Below are positions 1-11,246 of a stretch of 64,000 nucleotides of DNA, in pieces. The DNA is taken from NCBI GenBank assembly GCA_022820645.1, contig JAJEFD010000013.1, positions 135,308 to 199,307 of the forward strand. Reading direction: 5' to 3'. This DNA is from Dehalococcoidia bacterium (GTDB taxonomy: Bacteria > Chloroflexota > Dehalococcoidia > Lucifugimonadales > Australimonadaceae). How positions within the stretch are numbered: the stretch's first letter is position 1; every line of letters begins with the position of its first letter. The position numbers were made by a program, and so were the translations under genes. The notes below the pieces were generated by a model, which worked only from the letters and a program-made list of their open reading frames with translations, searched no databases and was not told the DNA's origin.

Positions 1-510
1 GGCCTCCTGGCTGAGGGAGGCGTAACGGGCGAGGCCGTGCGCGTTGGCGTCGATGCACTTGGCGCTGGGGATGCCGCTGCCGATGGTGATGACGGCGCGC
101 CACTTGGCGAAACGCGCGCCGAGTTCGTAGTACTCGGCGAGGCGCGGACGGAGGCCGTCCAGCCCCTCGGTCACGAGCTCGCCGGGTGAGCCGGCGAGCG
201 GCATGGCGCCGGTGTCAACCTTGATGCCCGGGATGATGCCCTTGCTCTGCAAACCCTCGACGAGCGGAGCACCCTCCGCGCCGTTCTGACGGATGGTCTC
301 GTCGTAGAGGATGACGCCGCTGACGTAGTTCTCGGCGCCCTCTGCGGTGAAGAGCATCTCGCGGTAGTCGCGGCGGTTCTGCTCGGTGCTCTCCACGTTG
401 ATGGAGTCGAAACGGCGCTTGATGGTGCCGGAGCTTTCGTCGGCGGCGAGGATGCCCTTCGCGGGGGCGACGAGCGCTTGCGCCGTCTGCGCCAGTGCGT
501 TGATGTCCAT
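1..510 (-). CDS. Class I fructose-bisphosphate aldolase, N-terminal part (cut by window edge)
   Basis: The 170 visible codons encode the first half of a Schiff-base (class I, animal-type) aldolase, which cleaves fructose 1,6-bisphosphate in glycolysis and gluconeogenesis. The family signature KGILAADESSGTIKRRF lies near residues 18-34, followed by SGVILYDETI and the GIKVDTGAMPL block. The lysine-bearing C-terminal half lies outside the window. The ATG at 510 follows a strong GGAGAAGGAGAG Shine-Dalgarno. The gene reads toward the window start and diverges from the exchanger at 681. The family call is secure. The gene symbol is left open because bacterial class I enzymes carry several names. 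Confidence 0.92.
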   Translation of the reverse strand, partial: MDINALAQTAQALVAPAKGILAADESSGTIKRRFDSINVESTEQNRRDYREMLFTAEGAENYVSGVILYDETIRQNGAEGAPLVEGLQSKGIIPGIKVDTGAMPLAGSPGELVTEGLDGLRPRLAEYYELGARFAKWRAVITIGSGIPSAKCIDANAHGLARYASLSQEA

Positions 511-680
511 GCGTTCTCTCCTTCTCCTGACCGGGTTCTCGTATCGCCTGCGCGGCTGCTTTTGAGACACGCGCCCGCAGCCCTGCGCACGGCAGGCCTA
601 TGATACCCTCCGGTACCGGCCTCGGCCATATCAGCGGCCGTTGCCGCCCGGAACCCAGCAACCCCAAGGAGCCTTCCCGC

Positions 681-1688
681 ATGGACAGCCTCGCCGTAGC
701 AGTGCCCGTATTCCTCGCCAGCGCCGTTCTCGTGGTGCTCGCGGGCGTCGCGCTCGCGCGATACGGGGACCAGGTCGCCGACATCACGGGATGGGGGACG
801 CTGTGGGTCGGCACGATCCTCGTGAGCATCGCGACATCGCTGCCGGAGTTGATGACAAACATCACGGCGGTGCTGATCGACGCGCCGGGGCTGGCGCTGG
901 GCAACGTGTTCGGCGCGGACATGATCAACATCTTCACCATCTCGCTGGTGGCGATCGTGTTCGGCATCAGGAACCTGTTCTCGAACCAGCCGAAGGACAC
1001 GCAGACGCTGGTGGTCGTGGCAGTGGTGCTGGGCATCATCGCGTTCGTCTTCGGGGCGCTGCGGGACTGGGCGCTCGGGCCGACGAGCGTCGGCGCGGTG
1101 GTGATAGCGGTGGGGTACGTGGTGGGGATGAAACTCGTCTACAACGCCGGGAGCGAGGGCCGCGCGGCGGCAGCGGAGGAGGGCAACGCGGATGCGGGCG
1201 AGCAGACGACGAGCGCGTCCCGCGTGTGGATCGGGTTCTCCGTGGCGGCAGCGGTCGTGCTCATAGCGGCGTACTTCCTGGCCATCAGCGCGGACGGCAT
1301 CGCGGAGGCGACGGGGCTGGGCCGGAGCTTCATCGGCGTGCTGCTGGTGTCCATCGTCACGACGCTGCCCGAAGCGTCGGTTACGGTCGCGGCGGCGATG
1401 CGGCGGTCGTACGGGCTGGTGCTCGGCAACATCTACGGGAGCTGCGCGTTCAACCTGTTCGTCATCCCGATAGCGGGGCTGTTCTTCGTGGGCGGGCCGC
1501 TGCTGGCCGAGATGGAGTCGGCACACTTCGTGGCGGCGGGGGCCGCAGTGGGGCTGATGAGCTGCGGATTCCTCATCATCCGGAGCTTCTACATGCCGGT
1601 GCTGTCGTGGCTGTGGCGCCTGACGTACGCGCTGCCGCCCGCGTACGTGGTGGCGCTGTTCTTCGTGTTCCAGCTGTCTGGGGACTAG
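681..1688 (+). CDS. Calcium/sodium (cation/Ca2+) exchanger, CaCA family
   Basis: A 335-residue integral membrane antiporter with about ten hydrophobic segments. It carries the two inverted alpha-repeats that define the family: VSIATSLPELMTN near residues 48-60, and VSIVTTLPEASVT with its acidic residue at about position 231. Each is followed by a GNVFG or GNIYG motif. The conserved glutamates in the SLPE and TLPE turns coordinate the cation in this family. I chose the ATG at 681 because AAGGAG precedes it at a normal distance, and an upstream in-frame ATG at 600 would add a non-hydrophobic tail. The gene converges with ctaG and overlaps its last four bases. Confidence 0.9.
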   Translation: MDSLAVAVPVFLASAVLVVLAGVALARYGDQVADITGWGTLWVGTILVSIATSLPELMTNITAVLIDAPGLALGNVFGADMINIFTISLVAIVFGIRNLFSNQPKDTQTLVVVAVVLGIIAFVFGALRDWALGPTSVGAVVIAVGYVVGMKLVYNAGSEGRAAAAEEGNADAGEQTTSASRVWIGFSVAAAVVLIAAYFLAISADGIAEATGLGRSFIGVLLVSIVTTLPEASVTVAAAMRRSYGLVLGNIYGSCAFNLFVIPIAGLFFVGGPLLAEMESAHFVAAGAAVGLMSCGFLIIRSFYMPVLSWLWRLTYALPPAYVVALFFVFQLSGD

Positions 1689-2530
1689 GGAGACCCGTCC
1701 ATGGCGCGTTCGCGGGCGAGTTGCTGCTGCTGCTCGTAGCGGACGGCGTAGTAGAGGGAGAGGAGGAGGGCCGCCGCGACGACGAACGAGCCGGGTATCC
1801 ACATGGTGACGCCGCCGATCTGCTGGTCCTCCAGCGCGGTAAGGCCATAGGCGGGCGCCGTTGCCTCGTAGTGGGGGTAGAAGGGGTTGGGAGCGAAGGT
1901 GAGGAACGCGCCGAGGACGAAGGTGGGGACGATGGTGATGAAGACGAACGGCACCCTCGCAAGGTAGGAGAGGCTCGCGCGAAGCGGGTACGGGTCTATG
2001 ACGTTCCACCACCAGAGGTAGGCGCCGAGCGCGAAGGTGAGGTGCTCGAGGAGGTGGATGGCCTCGTTCTTCAGCGCGGCCTCGTAGGTGACGGGGAAGT
2101 GCCAGCCGATGATGACGCCGATGAAGAGCGGCCACGCGATGAGCGGGCGGAAGAGGTTGCGGAGCGCGCCACGCACGAGCGGGGACTTGAATATGGGAAT
2201 GGCGATGCGCTTGCGGAGCGGCCGGGGGATGCCTCGCATGAGCGGGATGACCGGCGCGCCGATCTGGATGGCCGGAACGGCGAGGAACATGAGCAGCATG
2301 TGCTGTCCCATGTGGGCGAGGAAGAGCTCGTCCGAGAGCGCGTCGAGGGGGCTGACGAGGGCGACGAAGAGGGCGATGAGCCCGATGTAGAACGACGCGG
2401 TACGGCGCTTGTCGTGGATGCGGCGTCGTTCGAGGCTGCGCAAGCCGCGCGCGTAGAGGATGGCGGCGAGCGGGATGCCAACGAGGGCGGTGGGGTCTGC
2501 GCTCCAGGCGAGCCAGAGAGAGTCGTTCAC
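1685..2530 (-). CDS. ctaG: Cytochrome c oxidase assembly factor CtaG (caa3 type)
   Basis: A 281-residue polytopic membrane protein of the caa3_CtaG family, thought to help insert copper into the oxidase. Conserved features are an early SPLDALSDELFLAHMGQHM stretch (near residues 60-79), an RPLIAWPLF segment and a histidine-rich LLEHLTFALGAYLWWW helix. It is the last gene of the minus-strand oxidase operon, about 55 bases after the subunit IV gene, which supports a role in maturation of that enzyme. This family is unrelated to the beta-proteobacterial Cox11/CtaG copper chaperone that shares the name. Confidence 0.9.
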   Translation of the reverse strand: MNDSLWLAWSADPTALVGIPLAAILYARGLRSLERRRIHDKRRTASFYIGLIALFVALVSPLDALSDELFLAHMGQHMLLMFLAVPAIQIGAPVIPLMRGIPRPLRKRIAIPIFKSPLVRGALRNLFRPLIAWPLFIGVIIGWHFPVTYEAALKNEAIHLLEHLTFALGAYLWWWNVIDPYPLRASLSYLARVPFVFITIVPTFVLGAFLTFAPNPFYPHYEATAPAYGLTALEDQQIGGVTMWIPGSFVVAAALLLSLYYAVRYEQQQQLARERAMDGSP

Positions 2531-2585
2531 GGCGTCCCTCCAGCGTCATAGGGAGGGCGGTTGATGCACATGCGGACCGGAAGCG

Positions 2586-2894
2586 CTATCGGGTGAGGTT
2601 GAAGAAGAGCGCCATGAGGACGACGGCGATGCTCACCATGATGAGGAAGGGGGCGAAGAACAGCCCCGAGAAGCGTACGTCGTCGAACTTGAGGTGCATG
2701 AAGTAGCCGACCACCAGCAGGAACTTGGAGGACGAGAGCAGCAGGATGATCCAGGTCATCAGCGCAGGGTCGATCGAGAGGTAGAAGACGCCGAACTCGA
2801 TGAGCGTGATGATGGCGAGGATCGCGCCGATGATGACGTACTGGCGCGGCCCCGGGTGGTTGTGCTCTTCGACATGTGCGTGCTCGGTAGTCAT
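2586..2894 (-). CDS. ctaF: Cytochrome c oxidase subunit IV
   Basis: A 102-residue protein with a histidine-rich soluble N-terminus and three hydrophobic helices, matching prokaryotic oxidase subunit IV in size and pattern. Typical elements are the IITLIEFGVFYL helix, the SSKFLLVVGYFMHLKFD segment and a hydrophobic C-terminus. It lies 13 bases after subunit III and before ctaG in the same operon, the usual place for this accessory subunit. It binds no cofactor in known complexes and is thought to stabilise the enzyme. Confidence 0.88.
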   Translation of the reverse strand: MTTEHAHVEEHNHPGPRQYVIIGAILAIITLIEFGVFYLSIDPALMTWIILLLSSSKFLLVVGYFMHLKFDDVRFSGLFFAPFLIMVSIAVVLMALFFNLTR

Positions 2895-2907
2895 GCAGCC
2901 TGCTCCG

Positions 2908-3564
2908 TTATCCGATACCCACGGCGCGCGCGGCGTGGGGGACTTCCTCCAGCGCGCGTCCTTCCGCGCCGTAGGCGCCGATGAGGTAGACGACGCCGAA
3001 GATGACGATCCAGACGATGTCGACGAAGTGCCAGTAGAGGCCGGCGATCTCCACCTGCAGGGAGTTGCCCTGGTGGATCTTGCCCTTGTACGACGCGAAG
3101 AGGATGGACCAGAGCCAGAGGATGCCGACCGCCACGTGCGTGCCGTGGAAGCCGGTCATGACGAGGAAGGTGCTGCCGAAAAGGTTCGTCCGCGGCGTGA
3201 GGCCGTAGTGCACGGCGAACTCCGTGAACTCGAACATCTGGAATCCGATGAATATGGAGCCGAAGATGCAGACGATGGCTGTCCAGAAGCGGAACTGGCC
3301 CATGTTGCCGCGCTGGATGCCGGCGAGGGCGAGCACCATCGCGAGACTGCTCATGAGCAGAACGAAGGTGCTGATGGTGGTTATGGGGATGCTGAGGATC
3401 TCTTCCTGCGGGCCGGAGAGGTTGCGGTTGCGGTAGATGAGGTGGGTGCCGATGAGCGTGCCGAAAAACATCACGTCCGAGCCGAGGAAGGCCCACATGA
3501 GCATCTTCCGGTTGTCGAGCCCGGTAGAGGTGCGATGGTCGTCTATGCCCGATAGGTACTGCAT
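2908..3564 (-). CDS. ctaE: Cytochrome c oxidase subunit III
   Basis: A 218-residue, five-helix subunit III. Signatures include MWAFLGSDVMFFGTLIGTHL near residues 23-42, TGFHGTHVAVG and the diagnostic YWHFVDIVWIVIF stretch. It lacks the two extra N-terminal helices of mitochondrial subunit III, as is normal for bacterial caa3 enzymes. It follows the subunit I gene by about 35 bases and is followed directly by subunit IV. Subunit III does not carry redox centres; in characterised enzymes it supports proton uptake and stability. Confidence 0.94.
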   Translation of the reverse strand: MQYLSGIDDHRTSTGLDNRKMLMWAFLGSDVMFFGTLIGTHLIYRNRNLSGPQEEILSIPITTISTFVLLMSSLAMVLALAGIQRGNMGQFRFWTAIVCIFGSIFIGFQMFEFTEFAVHYGLTPRTNLFGSTFLVMTGFHGTHVAVGILWLWSILFASYKGKIHQGNSLQVEIAGLYWHFVDIVWIVIFGVVYLIGAYGAEGRALEEVPHAARAVGIG

Positions 3565-3599
3565 TCCGTTGTGTGTGGTCCTTCCGTTGATGCGCCGTG

Positions 3600-5459
3600 C
3601 TAGTGATGGGCGTGAACGCGCTCCGCGCTCTCCTCAGCGACCGGCTCGAACACCCAGCCGTAGATGCCGCGTATGCCGATGAAGCCGGAGACGGCGATGA
3701 CGAACAGCCCGACCCAGGTGGTGGCCTGCCAGATGAGCAGACCGCCGGCGACCATGGTCACGCCGAACGCGACGACGATGGGCCAGTAGGAGGGGTCCGG
3801 CATGTGGGGTTCGCCGTGCGCGGGCAGCGGCGGGGGCTCGACGGCGTTGGCTTCCTCGTCCCAGAGCGGGTGCTGGCTGCGGACGGTGGGGATCACGGCG
3901 AAGTTGTAGTGCGGGGGCGGCGAGGGGATGGCCCACTCGAGCGTCGCGGCTGCCCACGGGTTCATGCCCGCGGCCTCGCCCTTCCGGGCGGAGCGGACGA
4001 TGTTGATGATGAGGAGCAGGATGGAGAGGGCGATGATGAACGCGCCAACGCTGACGAAGAGGTTGAGCCCTGCCCAGTTCTGCTCCACGGAGTAGGTGTA
4101 GACGCGCCGCGGCATACCGAGGACGCCCAGGATATGCATGGGCATGAATGTCATGTTGAAGCCGATGAACATGACCCAGAAGTGCAGCTTGCCGATGCGC
4201 TCGCTGAGCATGCGTCCGGTCATCTTGGGGAACCAGTAGTAGATGCCGGCGGTGAGGCCGAAGATGCTGCCGCCGAAGAGGACGTAGTGGAAGTGGGCGA
4301 CGATGAAGTAGGTGTCCTGTTGCTGCGTGTCGACGGGGACGGCTGCGTGCATGACGCCGCTCAACCCGCCGAGCATGAACATGCTGATGAAGCCGAGCGC
4401 GAAGAGCATGGGCGTCTTGAACTGGAGTGAGCCGCCCCACATGGTGGCGAGCCAGTTGAACACCTTGACGCCGGTGGGTACGCCGATGGCCATGGTCGCG
4501 CCCGCGAATGCGGCGGTCGCCCATGCGCCGAGGCCGGTGGTGAACATGTGGTGCGCCCAGACGCCGAACCCGAGGAACGCGATGACCGCTCCCGCGAAGA
4601 CGACGGTGGTGTAGCCGAACAGGGGTTTCCGCGAGAAGGTGGGCAGGACGTCCGAGACGATGCCCATGGCCGGAAGGATGAGGATGTAGACCTCCGGGTG
4701 GCCGAAGATCCAGAAGAGGTGCTGCCAGAGCAGCGGGTCCGCGCCCGCGCCCGCGGTGTCGAAGAAGTTCGTGCCGAAGAAGCGGTCGAACAGGAGCAGG
4801 GTGAGGGCGATGGTGAGCGGCGGGAAGGCGAAGATGATGAGGAAGGAGACGATGAGCGTCATCCACGGGAAGAGGGGCATGCGCATGAGGGTCATGCCCG
4901 GCGCGCGCATGTTGAGGATGGTGATGACGAAGTTGAAGCCTGCCGCCGTGGTGCCGATACCCATGATCTGGAGGCCGAGCACCCAGTAGTCGGTGCTGCT
5001 GGAGAGCGTGTACTCGGAAGTGGTGAGCGGCGCGTAGCCGAACCATCCCACGTCCGGGAAGGCTGCCTTGAAGAAGCTGAAGTTCATGAGGATGGCGCCG
5101 AAGATGAAGAGCCAGTAACTGAGGGCGTTCAGCCTCGGGAAGGCCACGTCACGCGCGCCGATCATGAGCGGGACGAGGAAGTTGAAGAAGGCGGCTCCGG
5201 CAGGCATGACGACCATGAAGACCATCGTTGTGCCGTGCATCGTGAAGAGGGCGTTGAAGGTGCCCGCGTCCACGAACGTGCTGTCCGGCTGCGCGAGCTG
5301 AACGCGCATGAGGAGCGCCTCGATGCCGCCGATGAGGAAGAAGATGAAGGCGGACACCCCGTAGAGGATGCCGATGCGCTTGTGGTCAACGGTGGTGATC
5401 CATCCCCAGACGCCTTCTGTGGAGACGGGGCGTTTCAGGATGCCTATGTTCGCTGCCAT
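3600..5459 (-). CDS. ctaD: Cytochrome c oxidase subunit I
   Basis: The catalytic subunit (619 residues) carries the low-spin heme and the heme-copper oxygen-reducing centre. The start WGWITTVDHKRIGILYG is typical. The IFGHPEVYILILPA motif holds a CuB histidine and the cross-linked tyrosine, HHMFTTG gives the histidine pair, and YFIVAHFHYVLFGG gives the heme ligands. The protein extends past the canonical twelve helices with a segment holding two further hydrophobic helices, an extension common in caa3 enzymes. The presence of the HPEVY tyrosine and the linked caa3 subunit II point to an A-type oxidase. Confidence 0.96.
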   Translation of the reverse strand: MAANIGILKRPVSTEGVWGWITTVDHKRIGILYGVSAFIFFLIGGIEALLMRVQLAQPDSTFVDAGTFNALFTMHGTTMVFMVVMPAGAAFFNFLVPLMIGARDVAFPRLNALSYWLFIFGAILMNFSFFKAAFPDVGWFGYAPLTTSEYTLSSSTDYWVLGLQIMGIGTTAAGFNFVITILNMRAPGMTLMRMPLFPWMTLIVSFLIIFAFPPLTIALTLLLFDRFFGTNFFDTAGAGADPLLWQHLFWIFGHPEVYILILPAMGIVSDVLPTFSRKPLFGYTTVVFAGAVIAFLGFGVWAHHMFTTGLGAWATAAFAGATMAIGVPTGVKVFNWLATMWGGSLQFKTPMLFALGFISMFMLGGLSGVMHAAVPVDTQQQDTYFIVAHFHYVLFGGSIFGLTAGIYYWFPKMTGRMLSERIGKLHFWVMFIGFNMTFMPMHILGVLGMPRRVYTYSVEQNWAGLNLFVSVGAFIIALSILLLIINIVRSARKGEAAGMNPWAAATLEWAIPSPPPHYNFAVIPTVRSQHPLWDEEANAVEPPPLPAHGEPHMPDPSYWPIVVAFGVTMVAGGLLIWQATTWVGLFVIAVSGFIGIRGIYGWVFEPVAEESAERVHAHH

Positions 5460-5515
5460 CGTATGCCTTCTCTCTCAGTCGCCGATGCCGGACAGTCCGG
5501 CATTCCTCTCTCAGA

Positions 5516-6649
5516 TTACCGCAACTTGAGGCTCTTCAGGTAGGCCACCACCTGGTCAACCTGGGCCTCCGTGAGCTGGTCCACGAGCGGGTCGCCGACG
5601 TAGAACGTGGGCATGGCGTTGGTGGTATCGAGCACCGGCTTGATGTCGCGTATGTTGGAGACCCACGCCTTGAGGTTCTCGTCCGTGCTGTCGAGGATGC
5701 CTGCCCCCAGTGTGGCGCGGTCGCCGAAGAGCGTGAGGTTGGGGCCTATCTCTTCGGTGGAGACGCCGTAGATGGTGTGGCAGCGGGCGCAGAAGTTGGT
5801 GAACACGGTCGCTCCTCTGGCCTCGACGCTGCCCGCTTCGGGCGGTACCGGGTCGGCGTTCATGTTCTCAACCCACCGGTCAAAGTCGGCGTGGGAGTCG
5901 ACGTGAACGCGGAAGCGCATGAGCGCGTGGGCAGAGCCGCAGAACTCGGCGCACTGGCCGTAGAAGGTGCCGATCTCCGTGGGGGTGAACTTCTCGAGGA
6001 TGTTGGTCCTGCCGGGCACCATGTCCGTCTTGCCGACGAGCTGGGGCACCCAGAAGGAGTGGATGACGTCCTTGGCCTCAAGGGTGATGGCGACCTGCCT
6101 GCCGACGGGGACACGGAGCTCGTTGGCGGTGACGAGGTCCTCGCCGTCCGGGCCGAGACCGGAGTAGCGGAACTCGAACCACCACTGGTGTCCGACGGCC
6201 TCTATGTGAAGCGCGTCCTCGTCCGGCTCGGCCGTCGTGCCCGCGATCCAGACGATGGTGGGGATAGCGATGGCGACGAGGATGAGGATGGGGATGACCG
6301 TCCAGGTGATCTCCAGCGTGGTGTTGCCGTGGGTCTGCTGGGCGGTGTGCCCGGGGCGCTCGCGGTACTTCCAGAGGATGTAGGCCATCGCGGCGAGGAC
6401 GAGGAAGCCGACGATGCTCGCGGCGACGATGACGAAGATGTAGATGGTGTGGACGCGCTGGGTGGCGTCGGAGCGGGGTTCGAAAGTGGTGAGCGGGGTG
6501 TCGCAGGAAGCGAAGACGGCGACAAGCGCCACGGCGGCAAGAGCGAAGTAGAGAAGCCGCCGGAGGGTCGCTGCCAGGTTCTGCGGATGAGCGGTAGGTG
6601 TCGTCACTGTGTTCGTGTTCCCCGCGCCAGTGGGGCGATTGTTACGCAT
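5516..6649 (-). CDS. ctaC: Cytochrome c oxidase subunit II with fused cytochrome c domain (caa3)
   Basis: A 377-residue subunit II that accepts electrons at CuA. It has an N-terminal signal ending in a lipobox-like VFASC, two membrane helices and a cupredoxin domain with the CuA loop GQCAEFCGSAHALM. A C-terminal cytochrome c domain carries CARCH and an AMPTF methionine, so this is a caa3-type enzyme. It is the first gene of the operon. The start is uncertain: the ATG at 6649 sits inside a possible -10 element, and a GTG at 6607 would give a more ordinary signal peptide (MTTPTAHPQN...). Confidence 0.94.
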   Translation of the reverse strand: MRNNRPTGAGNTNTVTTPTAHPQNLAATLRRLLYFALAAVALVAVFASCDTPLTTFEPRSDATQRVHTIYIFVIVAASIVGFLVLAAMAYILWKYRERPGHTAQQTHGNTTLEITWTVIPILILVAIAIPTIVWIAGTTAEPDEDALHIEAVGHQWWFEFRYSGLGPDGEDLVTANELRVPVGRQVAITLEAKDVIHSFWVPQLVGKTDMVPGRTNILEKFTPTEIGTFYGQCAEFCGSAHALMRFRVHVDSHADFDRWVENMNADPVPPEAGSVEARGATVFTNFCARCHTIYGVSTEEIGPNLTLFGDRATLGAGILDSTDENLKAWVSNIRDIKPVLDTTNAMPTFYVGDPLVDQLTEAQVDQVVAYLKSLKLR

Positions 6650-6674
6650 ATCACAGACGAGGCGCGGGGGTCAA
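6647..6674 (-). promoter_or_regulatory. Possible promoter of the oxidase operon
   Basis: Read on the minus strand, TTGACC (6674-6669) is followed after 16 bases by GATATG (6652-6647). If this is used, transcription would begin near 6640, downstream of the ATG at 6649, and translation would have to begin at the GTG at 6607. The element is only suggestive. Confidence 0.3.
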
Positions 6675-6720
6675 GCGGTGCAGGAGTGGAGCGAGGGGCG
6701 GAAGGGGACGTCCCGTGTGG

Positions 6721-6750
6721 TTGACACCGGCTGAGCGGGCTGCATATACT
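6721..6750 (+). promoter_or_regulatory. Strong sigma-70-type promoter for the 23S rRNA
   Basis: TTGACA at 6721-6726 and TATACT at 6745-6750 are separated by 18 bases. It is one of the best -35/-10 pairs in the window and faces the 23S gene about 210 bases downstream, with no other plus-strand gene between. It shows that the 23S gene need not depend on a 16S transcript. Confidence 0.85.
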
Positions 6751-6756
6751 CATCAG

Positions 6757-6960
6757 ACCGCCATCTGGGGAGGCTTGCGTAGCCAACATGAGGACTTCTT
6801 CGTAATGGCAGTGCCCATGAGCACGTAGGACCGATCCGGCGTTGCATTGCTACCGAAAGGCGGTGGCGCGCCAAGGTGCCACCGCCTTTGCACGTTAACA
6901 AGGGAATATCGAGCGAGTACGAGCCAAGGAAGGTTCGCAGCGACTGCGAACCGAGCGTGA
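6757..6960 (+). other. Transcribed leader of the 23S gene, with a 12-bp hairpin and two mini-ORFs
   Basis: Between the expected start point and the 23S 5' end lie two tiny reading frames whose stop and start overlap as TAATG: 5 codons from 6788 and 7 codons from 6804. A perfect 12-bp hairpin (6856-6867 with 6878-6889, 10-base loop) follows, then a second one (6932-6940 with 6944-6952, loop CGA). The first hairpin resembles an attenuator but has only a TTT tail. No protein gene is supported here. Confidence 0.5.
6899..6917 (+). other. 5' arm of the pre-23S processing stem
   Basis: Bases 6899-6905 pair with 9984-9990, and 6908-6917 pair with 9973-9982, with a single G-U wobble. These arms would bring the two ends of the 23S transcript together as a long helix, the usual RNase III substrate in rRNA maturation. 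The helix supports both proposed ends of the 23S gene. Confidence 0.7.
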
Positions 6961-9951
<2,991 letters not shown>

Positions 9952-10042
9952 ATATACGCTCCTGCTCCTCTGCTCGTTCGATTTCCCTTGCTAGCGCGCA
10001 AAGGCTGTGCCTCCGCCTTCCCTTCTGTTCCGGTGTCTTCGA

Positions 10043-10117
10043 TGCGGGGTGGAGCAGTGGCAGCTCGTCGGGCTCATAACCCGAAGGTCCCAGGTTCGAG
10101 TCCTGGCCCCGCTACCA
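10043..10117 (+). tRNA. Initiator tRNA-Met (anticodon CAT), CCA encoded
   Basis: A 75-base cloverleaf with anticodon CAT. It has the two hallmarks of an initiator: an unpaired first position (T1 opposite T72), which prevents elongator use, and three consecutive G-C pairs in the anticodon stem (GGG CTCATAA CCC). The 3' CCA is encoded. It lies about 90 bases after the 23S gene and probably shares its transcript. Confidence 0.93.
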
Positions 10118-10132
10118 ACCTTCCTGTTCGAG

Positions 10133-10160
10133 CGCCCCGTTGCGGGGCGTTTCCTGTTTA
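10133..10160 (+). terminator. Intrinsic terminator of the 23S-tRNA transcript
   Basis: A 7-bp stem, CGCCCCG (10133-10139) with CGGGGCG (10143-10149) and a 3-base loop, is followed by a T-rich tail. It ends the rRNA-tRNA unit before the RDD genes. Confidence 0.75.
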
Positions 10161-10243
10161 ATCCCGCACCAAAAATCTGAGACACCCCTGTTCAGCCCTG
10201 TGCTACGCTCACATTGACCGACTCGGTCCAAAGGAGCCGCGCC

Positions 10244-10639
10244 ATGGAGTACGCAGGCCGCCTGCACCGTTTCGCGGCGTTCATCATCGACGCCATCGTT
10301 ATCTCGGTCGTCATCGTGGTACTGGATGCGATGGGCGTCATCGACCTGGGCGAGCCCAGCACCACAGACCAGGTACTGGAAGCCGCCATCAGCTTTGGCT
10401 ACTACATCCTGCTCACTGCCGCGTTCGGGGCCACGCTCGGCAAGATGGCGCTCGGCATGACGGTGGTCGATGAAAACGGTCGGAAGGCCGGGTTCTTCAA
10501 GGTGCTCATCAGGGAGACCATCGGGAAGATAGTCTCCGGCCTCGTCCTTTTCCTAGGCTTCATCTGGATACTGTTCGACGGCAACCGGCAGGGCTGGCAC
10601 GACAAGATCGGAGGAACGTTCGTGGTGAAGGCGCGATAG
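10244..10639 (+). CDS. RDD family membrane protein (copy 1)
   Basis: A 131-residue protein with three hydrophobic segments and the RDD pattern: an arginine in the first helix entry (GRLHRFAAFIIDAIVI), a GATLGKMALGMTVVD turn, and a C-terminal GWHDKIGGTFVVKAR. RDD proteins are small membrane proteins; a few have been linked to ion exchange, most have no known role. The start at 10244 follows AAGGAG, and an in-frame ATG 30 bases upstream lacks one. The next gene is a clear paralogue with an almost identical N- and C-terminus, so the pair arose by tandem duplication. Confidence 0.85.
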   Translation: MEYAGRLHRFAAFIIDAIVISVVIVVLDAMGVIDLGEPSTTDQVLEAAISFGYYILLTAAFGATLGKMALGMTVVDENGRKAGFFKVLIRETIGKIVSGLVLFLGFIWILFDGNRQGWHDKIGGTFVVKAR

Positions 10640-10706
10640 GCGTCCTATCACCCCGGACCCCGGAACCAAAACAACCCGATAGGGGGTCGGAGCAAGGAGT
10701 CGCACC

Positions 10707-11159
10707 ATGGAGTACGCAAGCCGCCTGCAACGTTTCATTGCGTTCATAATCGACGTCATCGTCCTGGCCGTTATCGTCGGGATCCTGACCGCGATCGGGA
10801 TCGTCGAATTCTCCGTTTCAGAAGAAGCCAGCACTACGGACGGCCTGATCCAGGCAATCATCGTGGTGGCCTACTACGTCATTCTCACCGTTGCCTTCGG
10901 CGCCACGCTCGGGAAGATGGCGATGGGCATGAAGGTGGTGGACAGAGACGGCAACAAGGCTGGAGCCGGCCCCGTCCTCATCAGAGAGGTCATCGCACGA
11001 GCGCTGGGCGCCCTCCTCGCCTCAGTAGTAGGAGCAGGCATCGGCGAAGCCGTCGGCCTTGCGGTCGCCATCATCATCGTCATCATGATCCTGTTCGACG
11101 AGCGGCGGCAGGGCCTGCACGACAAGGTCGGCGGGACGTTCGTGGTGAAGGCGAGGTAG
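10707..11159 (+). CDS. RDD family membrane protein (copy 2)
   Basis: A 150-residue paralogue of the preceding gene. It begins MEYASRLQRFIAFIIDVIV and ends LHDKVGGTFVVKAR. It is longer because of an extra glycine/alanine-rich hydrophobic segment after the RDD core (ALLASVVGAGIGEAVGLAVA), so the membrane topology of the two copies may differ. AAGGAG precedes the ATG. The 67-base gap to copy 1 suggests co-transcription. The function is unknown. Confidence 0.85.
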   Translation: MEYASRLQRFIAFIIDVIVLAVIVGILTAIGIVEFSVSEEASTTDGLIQAIIVVAYYVILTVAFGATLGKMAMGMKVVDRDGNKAGAGPVLIREVIARALGALLASVVGAGIGEAVGLAVAIIIVIMILFDERRQGLHDKVGGTFVVKAR

Positions 11160-11246
11160 CGAAAGAGAGCCTCCCCTCACTACGCTCCTGCGCCTGCCCG
11201 GCGGGGTAGAATCCGCGCAAACTGCAGCACGCACTGGAGGCTCACC

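Noticed and set aside
171-2549. A 792-codon open frame on the minus strand across aldolase, exchanger and ctaG
   Set aside because: It crosses well-supported genes in other frames and reads as Arg/Pro/His-rich sequence typical of high-GC shadow frames.
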